A DNA stretch of 64,000 bases from Gautieria morchelliformis (GCA_015179125.1 WHVA01000168.1:1-64000), one strand, 5' to 3'. Counted from the first letter of the stretch, positions 22,946 to 33,400 are shown. The notes: a model not told the origin generated them from the letters alone. Translations and numbers: made by a program.

Positions 22946-25113
22946 CGTAGGGAGAGGTGCTCTCACCTAACGGTGAAAGCGATGGGGAAGAGGAAAGCGG
23001 TTCCGCGCGCCGCGGAACCTAATAGACGCACACAGCGCCTAATGGCTTCTAAGCCAACCACCACCATCATCCTAATGGATGATGACCTTCCTCGCCTCCA
23101 CGAGGAATGGATGGAACGAATCACTGACCTAGTCAGTGGAATTCCATTAGAACTCCCGCCGCTACGGGAGATCAACCACAAGATCAACCTCATCGATCCC
23201 AACAAGCACATGCGGTACCGACTACCGAAATGCCCTGAACACTTCTGGGGGGAACTGTTGGCTAAGATAGAGCGATACACCACTGCAAAGTGGTGGATTC
23301 CGGCAGTCGCGCAGCAGGCCGTGCCCATGCTGTGTGTGCCGAAGAAGAATGGTACATTGCAAACCGTCTTCGATCTGCACCAGCAGAATGAGAACACGGT
23401 GAAGGACATCACACCCTTCCCGGATCAGGATATCATCCGCAGCGACATGGCTCGCTGTCTGGTATCGAACAAAACTCGATATGTCAGAAGCATACGAGCA
23501 GATCCGGATCCATCCAGATCACGTAGCAAAGACTGCCTTTGCCACGATCCTTGGCACCTTCAGGAGCCAGGTGATACTGATGGGGGACTGTAACGCCCCA
23601 TCAACATTCCAATGGCTGATGACAGCCATTTTCCGTGACTGCATAGGTCGCTTCGTCCATGTATACATGGACGACATCTTCATATTCTCGCTCTCAATAC
23701 AAGAGCATGAAGAGCATCTCTACATCGTCTTTGACAGACTGAGGAAGAATCACCTTTTTCTGAGCAAGAAAAAGGTGGACCTCTATTCCATCTGAATGGA
23801 GTGTCTTGGCCATATCATCAATGGCCAAGGGGTACATTCCGACGAGGACAAGATGCAACACATCCGCGAGTGGTGTAGGCCACGGACGTTCAACGACGTC
23901 CAGCGTTTCCTCGGGCTGGTACAGTATCTGGCACACTACATGCCAGATGTTAGCGCATATACCACCGCACTATCGGGCTGTGCGCGTAATAACCGTCCAT
24001 TCGAATGGACTCCACTACTAGACAAATGCTGGCAAAGCATTAAGGCGTTGGCCTGTAAGGCCCTGATCCTGTGTCCAGTAGACGCAAGGTGCCCAGAGCC
24101 AATCTGGGTGATCACCGACAGGTCAAAAGCTGGCGTCGGTGCGGTCTACAGCCAAGGTCCTGACTGGAAAACCTGTCGACCTGCCGGCTTCTTGTCAAAG
24201 AAGTTCCGCGTTGCTCAGCAACACTACCGGACCACAACGGCCCAAAGGCCTACTACACAGCCTACCCATTCCGGATAGGCCATGGCAGTCGATTGGCATC
24301 GACTTCATGGGGCCCTGCCCCAAATCCAATGACTGTGACTACCTGATGGTAATCATTGACCGAATAACATCGCTCGTACACCTCGTACCAACTACGACGA
24401 GTGTGTCAGCCAAGGGAGTAGCCTGGCTGTTTCTGAAGGAGGTCGTTCGACTCCACGGAGTTCCCGACTCCATCGTCTCAGACAGAGACTCGAAGTTCAC
24501 GTTGATCTTCTGGTATGAACTACAGCGACTCATGGGGACTAAGCTCCTCATGTCAACTGCCTTCCATCCCCAAACGGATGGAGCCACCGAGCGGGCAAAC
24601 CGCTCGATCGGCCAGATATTGCGCGCGGTCGTCAGAGACGATCAGAAGGATTGGGCATTGAAATGCCCAATGGTTGAGGTCGCCCTCAACAGCAATGTCA
24701 GCGCCACCACAGGGTTCACACCTTTCGAGCTGAACCACGGCTATATGCTGCGGATAGACCTCCCCATAGCCGTGGACACCCCGTTCAAGGGGGTAGCCCG
24801 GTTCGCACATCAGGCAAAATGGAACCTGATGGTGGCACACGATGCAATCATAGAGCATCGAGTGACGCAAACGTTTCATGCAAACAAGAAACGTATGGTG
24901 AGCGACAGGTACGCGGCCAACGACCGCGTCTACCTTTCGACACAAAACCTAACTCTCCCAAAAGGAAGAGCCAGAAAACTAGTCCCGCGGTACATCGGAC
25001 CGTACCACGTTGTCGAGGCTCACAACGACGCATTGACAGTGACCCTTGATCTTCCCGACAAGCTGAAAAGCAGTCGCATTTCGCCAGTCTTCCATTCAAG
25101 CCTCCTAGGGTGA
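22946..25113 (+). pseudogene. Element A pol, inverted right-arm copy
   Basis: Mirror copy of 17476-19642. Homology begins exactly at CGTAGGGAGAGG (22946), whose partner ends at 19642, so the fold-back point is sharp. Translated segments of up to 324 residues match the left arm with one visible difference near the end. Broken fossil. Confidence 0.85.
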
Positions 25114-25239
25114 TACGAGGCTAACAACGATGAATTGTTCCCTCGTCATGAGGCCAAGTCATTTTATGACTTCGGAGCGAATGATGACGAGGAGTGGCTC
25201 ATCGACGAGATTATCGCACATTGATGGATAAACTCGATG

Positions 25240-27003
25240 GACCTGGAGTTCCAGGTCCGTTGGACCCTAGGCGACGTGACATGGGAACCCATGTCATCCT
25301 GCAAGGACCTTGAAGCCCTAGATAGCTATCTAGAGCTTCGGGGGGTGAGCAAGCCATGCGACCTCCCCAGACGCCGCTAGACGCGTCTGTCACGTGCAGA
25401 CCACGTGACCCACCGGCCATGGCGCAGTTAAATTTTCACCTCGGATCTTTCCGAGGGCGCATCGCTTCTTGGAAGCCTACCACCATCATCCCCACAAAGA
25501 TGATGCCCCCCAAAGAGGGGATGGACGTTGATCCGTCAACGTCCACAACGCGAGCAATGGCCCCGAGCAGGGGGCCGCAGATATTCTCTGTGCTCCAGTA
25601 GACCAGAAGCACTGGATGATTGTGGGATGGGAGGAAGCCCTCGCCATCGTCCACCCGGACGATGGCGTAACGTGTGCGGACTACGCCGTGCACTTAAGGG
25701 CCGCGACAGGCACCCACAAGGTCAAATTGTGGGACGAAGACATCGGCGACGCCGTCGATGCAGCCTGGGGATGGCTCCCAAGGGGCATCGCGCGTGATGT
25801 GTGAGAAGAGCTCCTCCGGCACTTCCACGACCTCAAAAAAGAGGTCAAGGAGTTGGAACGCACGGTCGAAGACCGCAACGACGTGCTTGAAACTGAGGGT
25901 GCCAAGATCAAGGAACTGGAGAAGCAGCTGAGCGCAGCCCAGCTCCAGGTTACCCTGGTCCACACTGCCTCAAAAAGGCCGTGACATGACCCGGCCACGG
26001 ACCCAGTGGCCGGGCCATCATCACCTCGGGTGACGGCACCTTTGCCGGCACGCGCAACATCGGGGCTAGCGTCCCGATTGTCGGCGCCAACCCTGACAAC
26101 GACAACGACGGAGGGGCATAGCGCGCCTTCCAACTCTGCATACGGCGTCCCAGAAGGATGGGAGTCAGACTCGTCAATCTGGAAGACGTACGACCCGGAA
26201 ACGGCACAGCGGCTGGCAGAGCAGCCAATGAAAAAGCGCAAGAAATTGGGCGGCACCCCCAACACCGTCAATGGGCTAGTACCCCGCATGATATCGCGGC
26301 CATCCTAAAGGGTTGGATACACAACCCTGAAGGAATCCCATCAGCCATCTGTGACAACGCGGATGGCACCTTCAACCTAGACGACATGGACGTCTGGATG
26401 TGGTTGAAGGCCCTTGCACCCCGGGTCAAAGGGGTCGCATCACCTCTCAGGGCGAGGCTACTCGACCTATTCGGCTCGACAGACCAATGGTCGAGCCTCG
26501 TCAACGCCAGGGAAGTGCTCACCCCTCAGAGCACCACCCTGCGGCTATCCATCACGGGCCCATTCCCCGTGGGGGGCCGAGCCGGCCCCGACATCCCCCT
26601 CACCAAGATCGCGAGATGGTTGGCCTGCTACGCGGGTGCCACTCGCGGGCGAGTGGCACGCATTGAACACTATGTTCAACGCAGCATCACCAGCGCGGCA
26701 TTCAGTGCTGCCACCCACGAGGGCCAACAAAAGGTCCTCGAGACCAGCCATGTGAGGGCCGTGGTGCCGCGACCCCTCACTCACGCTCAGCTTGACCAAG
26801 AGCTGGCGCGCTTCCGGCCCCCTCCTCAGACTGAGGACCCGGCCGTTGAGGCCACACTCTGCGAGGATCCTGGCCTCATCACCCAAGCAGATACCGCCGC
26901 TAGTGGTGAGGCCGATCAGCCTCACCCAATCACCACCGATGACGTGGAGGTGCCCCCGGAGGAGTCATGCGCTCCAGTTGTCTATAGAGGGGGAGGGTGT
27001 AAA
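25240..27003 (+). pseudogene. Element A ORF3, inverted right-arm copy
   Basis: Carries the same block order as the left arm: MAQLNFHLGSFRG, MIVGWEEALAIVHPDDGV, coiled coil (about 25826-25965), MKKRKK basic cluster, PHDIAAILKGW and the acidic tail. Unlike pol, the two arms differ here at a noticeable rate and in length. Ends at the purine tract AGAGGGGGAGGG that precedes the LTR. Confidence 0.6.
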
Positions 27004-27228
27004 TAACCTATGTATCTACATGTACAATAGTTATTACATAATCCCAGTGTGCCCCTGTATAGTTTATGCGTGGGAACCGGCCAGCAGTTCCCATTGCATC
27101 TTACTCTTACCTGTCACTACGTAGCATTCAGAATACCACTCATTGGTCAAGTTCTGCAGTGCCCTTGTGATACAAGGTCCTAAGATCGACATCTTTACAC
27201 CTTTTTGAACTATCCTGCGGTTGATCGC
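26998..27228 (+). repeat. Internal plus-strand LTR of element A and 29-bp leader
   Basis: The LTR (26998-27199) runs from TGTAAATAACC to TTTACA and is followed by 29 bases (27200-27228, CCTTTTTGAACTATCCTGCG...). These match the first bases after the 5' LTR of element C (57062 onward). So this inverted arm runs through the LTR into the primer-binding region and then stops abruptly at the outer LTR. Confidence 0.8.
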
Positions 27229-27443
27229 TGTAAAGGATGTTGATCTTAGGACCTTGTATCACAAGGGCACTGCAGAACTTGACCAATGAGTGGTATTCTG
27301 AATGCTACGTAGTGACAGGTAAGAGTAAGATGCAATGGGAACCGCTGGCCAGTTCCCACGCATAAACTATACAGTGGATCCCTAAGGGGCCCACTGGGAT
27401 TATGTAATAACTATTGTACATGTAGATACATAGGTTATTTACA
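27229..27443 (-). repeat. 5' LTR of element A
   Basis: 215 bp, minus strand, about 98% like the left outer LTR (four differences counted by eye). TSD TGCAG follows at 27444-27448. Confidence 0.85.
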
Positions 27444-27448
27444 TGCAG

Positions 27449-27535
27449 CCTGTGCCACCAGCCTGGTCACAACCGACTTGGCCATTATCAATATGCAACT
27501 GAAGTGCAGGAAGCTGAAGTCAGGAAGCGGAAATC
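27449..27535 (+). pseudogene. 3' part of a transposase-like gene, downstream piece
   Basis: Continues the frame of 8651-8796 directly after the duplicated target of element A: CSLCHQPGHNR, then EVRKRKSMRE and a TAA stop near 27535. The knuckle spacing and basic end fit a MULE/FAR1-type C-terminus. This shows that element A landed within a codon of an older transposase. Confidence 0.45.
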
Positions 27536-28602
27536 CATGAGGGAATAATGAGAGAGAAGTAATGGAAATGGTGGAGTGTGGGAGATGCGTCGAACGCGGA
27601 TGGCCTTATCCAGGTCGAGTACTTTGTGTTGCTCTCTGGGGCGGTGCATTGCGGTGAATTGCCCAAGGATATACTCTTCGTATTGTGTGAACTCGTCCGC
27701 TCGGTGTGGATAGACATAGAGGACGGCTTTCTTGGCGACTGCAAAAGCAATTGACCAATCCCCGTGAGATTCGACCTTCCTAGTTGCTTTAGCTGCGCCG
27801 CTTCCTGATGACAGGGTGATATCAACATTCCCACTGACCCGGTGAGTTGGTAATCGGACTCGAGGGAGTAGTATCCAGAGTTGATCTTGTCCAAGTCGAT
27901 GTATCGATTGGTGAGGACGTCGAGCCATAAGGACTCTGGGAGGTTCGGGCAATCGAGTTGGGCGAGGAGATTATTTTTTGCTGCTTTAAGGTCGATGAGG
28001 TGATTGGCCTTGAGAGACAGTGTTTTCACGATGCATGGGTAGACGAGCAGCATGGACTCCAGGAACTGGTTCCATGTGAGTTCGGAGATATTGAGTTTCT
28101 TCTGCCCTCTTCCCACATTATCTTCACTTTCAGGTTCCGGATGTCGGTGTTTAGCCTTTTTAGGCGGGCTTGTGTGGTTGGAGTCTGAGTCCGAAGACAA
28201 TTCATCCGGGGTGTTTTCTGCAGGTTTCTTCCCGGTGCGGGATTGCTCTGATTGGCATGTGTTAATCGTGAAGGATGATCCGGTTCCTCCTCGTGCGGCA
28301 GCGACGGCATGCTCACGGTCGATTTCTGCGCAAAGGTCAAGGTATTGCTTGTACGTGGATTCACCTGGTCCATCATTGGGAAGGAGCTTGAATAAGAGCA
28401 GAGACGTGTCGGCAGTGGTGATCTCCCCAGAACGCCTGCGTTCGACGATCCGGAGGCATTCTGCGGCAATTCCAGTTGTGTTGGAAACATTGCGAAAAAC
28501 TGTGCGAATGTTAGCGAGAGCGCGGCAAGAGAGATAAGCTTGAATGCAAGTTGCCCCGTAGGTATATTGAAATGGTGACACTGTGACAGGATCGAATGAC
28601 AA
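27488..28602 (-). pseudogene. Unrecognised, possible retroelement gag-like remnant
   Basis: A long minus-strand frame starts MSFDPVTVSPFQYTYGA and carries a charged Ser/Pro linker with PPKKAKHRHPEPESEDN. A partly overlapping frame reads HGDWSIAFAVAKKAVLYVYP and HRADEFTQYEEYILG. It resembles repeated proteins of agaricomycete transposons, perhaps a gag-like ORF1 of a tyrosine-recombinase retroelement, but I cannot confirm the family. It looks broken and is treated as a fossil. Confidence 0.35.
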
Positions 28603-28787
28603 GTGTTGGTATGGCCAATGAGCTTAGCATTCCTGCATCCGGAACTCCTGGATTGCGTTAGCATTTGTAAATCGTGCCTGAACCTCAGCCATATCAACAT
28701 CCACGGTGCTGCTTCAATCACACATAGCGCAGAAGTTGCACACCAAAGGACATTGAATTTACTCTCAGATTCTAGTGGGATTGTGCA

Positions 28788-29117
28788 TGTCAGGGGACAG
28801 CCTGGTGGTTCCTCTTATTTCCTTTATCTTCTGTTATCTTCTGCCTTCCTCGCCTGCTTGTCCTTGCCTGTTCCTCCCTTTCCTTAAATTTGAGTTCCAT
28901 CCTCCCCCACCCATATTCATGTCCGGTAGTCTGGCCTGCTCAGTAGCTGTATAGTTAGTTGCTTAGGTAAGGGGATCCTCACCCGATTCTCTTTGGATCC
29001 CCCTTACCAGGTGTGTAGGTCGCCTATGTAGTTACTGAGTGTTGTCTTATATATCTTTGGATCCCCCTTACCAGTGCTCTGTGTGACTTACCACGAGCAG
29101 GTAGGGTTGCCCTTACA
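28788..29117 (+). mobile_element. Solo LTR related to element B family
   Basis: 330 bp, TGTCAGGGGACAGCC...GGGTTGCCCTTACA, with a perfect 5-bp duplication GTGCA (28783-28787 and 29118-29122). The ends match the LTR of element B, but the body differs. The box CTTTGGATCCCCCTTACCAG occurs at 28991 and again at 29055. No internal sequence remains: a solo LTR fossil. Confidence 0.85.
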
Positions 29118-29132
29118 GTGCAGTTGATAAGG

Positions 29133-30570
29133 TCAACTTACTAGTCCCAAGCCTGCCGCTTCATCGTCGAGCACGAGCTCCAGCTCATGCTGCCCCGCCT
29201 TGGCAATGGCGCATTCGTGTTTGGAATCAGCAAATGCAGAGAGAGATTGTAGAATATCTTGCTGACCTGTTAATCAATATGGATTGAGAGAAAAAATCTG
29301 TAGGCAAGACCAGCCTTCAACGTAGCGTTGAATCATTTCTAACACTTCAGCACGAATGCCCTCCCAAGCTGCCTCCGCAACACAAGGCAGTGCCTTGAGC
29401 TTCTCATCCACCATTTCTTTAATGCCTCTGCGACATCAAGCTCAAACTGCCAGTCTGCAAATATTATTTCTTCTTCCAGGTCATCCACCATTTGTGAACA
29501 AGTGGTCATTAGCTGTTGCCATGGCCCCTCTGATCCCCTGGCATTGCGTCCAACCTCCCAGGCCTTACCATATCCATCTATACCTTCTGGCACTCCACCA
29601 ACATTGATAACGATCAAATTGTCTGGGTTGTCCTGGAACAAGAACCCATAGCCAAGGATCAGCTCAGCATTGGGTTTCGGGCCGTAGTTGTTGAAGACCT
29701 CAGTGTAGGCGGTTGTGCTGTCGTGAATAATCAGCGAGATCTGATGAGCATCTGATGTGGTGGGAGTAAACGTGGGAGGGGGAGATGCATAATCTCGAAC
29801 TGGTCCAACCAACCAGGACACGCGGTGTCCATGGGCGTGATTGAAGGAGTCAACCCCTGGGATAAGGACAGGATGAGAAGAAGTTGCTGAGATGAGTGAG
29901 GGTGTCGGGGAGAGAATCGTGGAGGGAAAAGCTCAAGACAAGAGGTAAGTTGTGGCGGTCAGATACTTTTCCCTTGACGTAGCTTCAGAAATATTAAAGA
30001 AAGCAAAGCAGCTCCGGCTTACCACATAAAACGGTCTTTCTGCACAGGGTGAAGAGTTTCAACATATGTTCAACAACGTTCCCATTCTAATCGCCTCTCT
30101 TTTTGTTGATATAACGTGGCACCATAGAGATTTGTTCCACGTAACAAAAACAACTCCTCTTCGCTAAAATGGAGGGGAGTGCACAGTGTGTCAGCCATAG
30201 GGAGGGTGCGGAGATATGGTACTCGAACATCGATACTGCGAGGCTGAATGGCAAGCTGAGAACACAATATGTAAAGATAACATGTTTCAGAACCTCCTCA
30301 ACTCAGCATTGTCTCATTCCTCTTCCAAGAGCCAATGCATTATAATGTACATGCATATAAGCTCACGCTCAGTGAACGCATCCAACAGATGGCCATTATC
30401 GTTGCCCATTTTAGCAAGTGCTAACAAAGCGTCTTTGGAAGATTATGGGGTGATGGCATGAGTGAAAGGGCACGAGGCGACTTTGCAGTCAGAAGGCATA
30501 TCCTCAGTTGTAAGAACGGACATGCCGGAAACATCTGGTGCGAACAAGTTGAGCATTGAGCAATGTCTGC
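29133..30570 (-). pseudogene. SET-domain (SETD6/RLSMT-like) protein pseudogene
   Basis: Minus-strand pieces in family order: SKDALLALAKMGN with LTERELI-like residues (30300-30450), YLRTLPMADTLCTPLHF with ELFLLRGTNLYGATL (30070-30267), AFPSTIL then HPVLIPGVDSFNHAHGHRVSW (29800-29945), and the catalytic SET end EVFNNYGPKPNAELILGYGF (about 29640-29710). A C-terminal region continues to a stop at 29133-29135. Such enzymes methylate lysines on non-histone proteins. In-frame stops at 29933-29935 (TGA where the family has Arg) and 30443-30445 (TAA), plus a one-base shift near 29420, argue for a pseudogene with remnants of spliced exons. Undetected splicing could remove some of these, not all. Confidence 0.65.
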
Positions 30571-30744
30571 TCCCAGGACATTATGCTGGACAGACCTTTG
30601 ATGAACCTCAGAGCAGGGTGTAGATATGCTCCCTTACTTCATAACCATGTGTGAAAGTTGGCTACCAGCGGGGATTCTTCTTCAGATTCAGACAGCATCA
30701 GTGACAGTGGACGTTTGGTGTAAGTGGGTGAAATTCGGCCACTG

Positions 30745-30915
30745 GTTTCCAAAATAGAGAGCTTTCGATTGATCTGCAGTTCACATTTTTTGGTGGTGCT
30801 GGGGAGTAGTGGCTTAATGTTGAGACGGCTGGGTTATATTCAAGGATGGGCAGTTGTTTGGCGGAGACAGAATTGCATTCCCAGGAGACATTATTATCCC
30901 TTGCTTTCCAAAATT
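30745..30915 (+). pseudogene. Inverted copy of a bestrophin-locus exon
   Basis: Translates to ICSSHFLVVLGSSGLML and AVVWRRQNCIPR, matching the minus-strand exon at 33240-33380 (ICSSYSSVLLGSSGLIL, AVWRRQNYCIPR). A short inverted duplication, without the rest of the gene. Confidence 0.5.
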
Positions 30916-31144
30916 ACATAACCTGAATTCTGGTTAGTGCCCGTCTGCATAAAACATCCTATGCTGTCGAAAGTTACAGTAGCTTACTGGAAACTTCTTC
31001 CTGACTATAAGTGAACGTTCCTTGGGGCCGGGGACCACAGTGCATCCCAAATCTTCTAGTTACTAAGTATCTCATACTCACATTGTGGCAGCATGGCTGC
31101 GACAGAACAACGAAGATCCACTTTTCTCAGCCACTATCAAGTCT

Positions 31145-32139
31145 CAGTGTTGGCTCCTAAGGGTAAGCCTTAAATGGTCCTACCCTTAATTAAGGCCATA
31201 ACGTTATGGCTTAACTGGCGGGCAGGAGATAGTAACCCTTAATTACATAACCCTTAACTCATATATATTCTACTGATGCATTCAAGGCTGAGGAGATATC
31301 AGAACTTTGCAAATTTGCAAAGATGCCACTCAAGATTGTCACCAAGCAAGCAGTATGTGAGTGACTGTTTTCCGACATTGGAAACACGCAGGGCAATCGT
31401 AGGACTTCACAAGCTCGAGAAGATGACCAAGGTATGACACTCTTATATGTACAAATTACCATCAATCTGATACTACGTACCCAGGTACGATCAAGTATCA
31501 AAGCCGCACACATCCAGAAGAGACTCAAGAAACCACATACCACATGCAGCAACCACAAATCAACAACTACACTTCTTGATGTCCCAACACACTCAAATAT
31601 CCTCAGTGCCCAAAATGATGACAACAAAAGCAAATGTGGTTGGCAGCTTATAAAATCACAGGATGGTTGGTGAGTGGAAATGGCAAGGTGGATTGGCAAG
31701 GTATGGGAGGCAGAGGCAGCAGAGCAGTTGGAGGAGAGGGATGCAGAACTTCAGTCTATCAACTGGTGCCACACCACCAAGTGGAAACCGATTACATTTG
31801 AAAATCTGTTCAGTGGCACCAAGCACAAGCCTGCGCGCCCTTCGAGAATCATTGAAGAGGAGGAGGAGGAAGCCCTGGCTGAGGCTATGGCTGAAGCAGC
31901 AGAATATGAGGCGCCAGATGATGGTGCCATTGAGATTGGATCAGATGAAGAGTACCAATGAATAATCTAAGTGTTACATGAATATATTTCTGAGAATTAC
32001 AACCAATGTTATATATTCGAGTTATATTATATATTCAGGTTAATGCCCTTAACTCAACACCCTTAATTAAGCCTTAATCCTTAACCTACCCCTTAACACC
32101 CCCTGGTGCCCTTAATTAAGGCTTTAGGAGCCAACACTG
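31145..32139 (+). mobile_element. hAT-like miniature DNA transposon
   Basis: 995 bp with perfect 16-bp terminal inverted repeats (CAGTGTTGGCTCCTAA at both ends) and a perfect 8-bp target duplication TCAAGTCT (31137-31144 and 32140-32147). The 8-bp duplication and CAG terminus are typical of the hAT superfamily. Both subterminal regions are packed with CCCTTAA/TTAAGG units, likely transposase-binding repeats. No hAT transposase is present, so it must be moved in trans. The empty site can be read directly by removing it. Confidence 0.85.
31674..31961 (+). CDS. Acidic 95-aa ORF inside the hAT-like element
   Basis: Frame MEMARWIGKVWEAEAAEQLEE... ends in a very acidic tail (IIEEEEEEALAEAMAEAAEY, then EIGSDEEYQ). 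Upstream, 31322-31660, are short frames with a possible intron (GTATGACAC donor, ACCCAG acceptor) and ETRRAIVGLHKLEKMTK, which could be a helix-turn-helix. It may be the tail of a spliced element-encoded protein. I do not recognise it. Confidence 0.35.
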   Translation: MEMARWIGKVWEAEAAEQLEERDAELQSINWCHTTKWKPITFENLFSGTKHKPARPSRIIEEEEEEALAEAMAEAAEYEAPDDGAIEIGSDEEYQ

Positions 32140-32568
32140 TCAAGTCTAGTCACGGTACCATCACTTCTGAAGCTAAGCAGTTTATTTCTGCTGTCTCGAC
32201 CAGATTTGAGACAGGTTGAACGATATGAAGTCTATACACAGTAGTCCGTTGTCTGCGGGCACGGTCAAGCCAGCAGTATCCTTCTGCTAGCTCGTGCCGC
32301 TGTGCCCTGCATGACTCGGATTACTCTTGTGCATAGTTAAGTAGATACCGCTAGAGACGGAGGGAATGTATAATCCAGCCTGATAGGGCTAATATATATA
32401 TGTTTCGTATATCCACTACAAGTATACGAATCTTTAAGCGGACATATATTCTGCATAACTGGCAAAATGGCAACTATTCTTCCGTTGGATGTCCTTTTCG
32501 TGGTGACACAATTGCACACTGCAGCCAGCCGCATACCGAATTTTGTTGAAGGCAATTTGTACTGGTTC

Positions 32569-33400
32569 TTAAACGTGATGTGTTCCGAGGCTGACGTCGA
32601 CGACCGTACTGGCCTCGTTAATCTCGATGTCCCCATGGTGTGATCCGGGTGGCGCATTCGGGAATGGGGTTGTTGTGAGTGTGTGAAGATCGACTTGAAC
32701 AACCTCGCGGCAGAACAAGTCGAGATCGAGATCATTCTGCGATGAAATAAATATATAAGACGCAACACTCAGAAAATGAAAGACCATGCAAATTTCTGAC
32801 CTCGTCGTATCCTAAGCCCAACGGTGTCAACATGGAATAGTATCCAGAGATAAATTTACTCACCAAAAGGCTGTTCTATTTCATCGCCTGGATAATGGAC
32901 ACTGCATTGTCAGTGCATTGTAACATTCGGGAAAGCTAGTACGAACCGGCCGCAATAAAACCTAGATAAAAGAAGGCTGCAACCGCAGTACCGGGAATAG
33001 TGTACCAGTTGAAGACATCGGCGAGTTGGAAAGGAAGGAATAACAGATAAAGCCAAACGGTACTAGAAGTAGGGACGTGAGCTGAAGATATGCAAATCAC
33101 GGAAGTGTACCTCTTACTGTCTAAGACGCAGAATTATTCCGTTTTATCGATGAGCTCTAGGGCTAGACTATCCATGGTTGTTCGCAGGATGGCCCTGGTA
33201 GTGGCGTTCACGTCAGGAGATGAAACGTGGGCTTGACGCTGAGCGGCGAAGCTAAAGGCAATGTACTGCCTGGGAATGCAATAATTCTGTCTCCGCCAGA
33301 CAGCTACCTGTCGTCGAATATACATTAATATTAAGCCACTACTCCCCAGCAACACCGAAGAATATGAACTGCAGATCAATCGAAAGCCCTCTACGAGAAC
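32569..33400 (-). pseudogene. Bestrophin-like (UPF0187) anion channel remnant
   Basis: Minus-strand exons: WLYLLFLPFQLADVFNWYTI with PGTAVAAFFYLGFIAAGS (about 32940-33090), then DEIEQPFG, YDE and NDLDLDLFCREVVQVDL between short introns (for example GTGAGT...TTAG at about 32812-32863 and GTCAGA...CGCAG at about 32735-32800). The PFxPFQL-membrane-GxEIExPFGYDxNDLDLDxFC order is the fungal bestrophin family, which forms chloride/anion channels in organelle or plasma membranes. The frame then stops early after GTHHV, and the upstream exon (33134-33379) lacks the family's R-x-N/YDRWWEG block, so this is probably truncated. Downstream 32140-32568 shows nothing else. Confidence 0.55.

Larger units (their letters stand above)
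8797..27443 (-). mobile_element. Ty3/Gypsy element A, palindromic, one integration unit
   Basis: Both outer ends are minus-strand LTRs (8797-9010 and 27229-27443, TGTAAA...TTTACA), flanked by the same 5-bp duplication TGCAG (8792-8796 and 27444-27448). Read on the minus strand, the body is gag, pol and a third ORF. Between the 5' LTR and gag lies an inverted copy of pol, the third ORF and an LTR (22946-27228). The whole is therefore a large palindrome around a 3.3-kb gag spacer (19643-22945). Element B is inserted in the left arm. The outer LTRs differ at about four sites, suggesting an age around a million years or less under a generic rate (untested). The coding parts are broken, with several breaks per arm. 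Confidence 0.85.

Noticed and set aside
9044-27003. Possibility that the whole palindrome is an assembly artefact
   Set aside because: It cannot be excluded by eye, but the arms differ outside pol, element B is in one arm only, and matching TGCAG duplications flank the unit.
32148-32190. 5S rRNA-like string (CACTTCTGAAGCTAAGCAG)
   Set aside because: Only this internal segment resembles 5S rRNA. The rest of the roughly 118-nt gene and its stems are missing.
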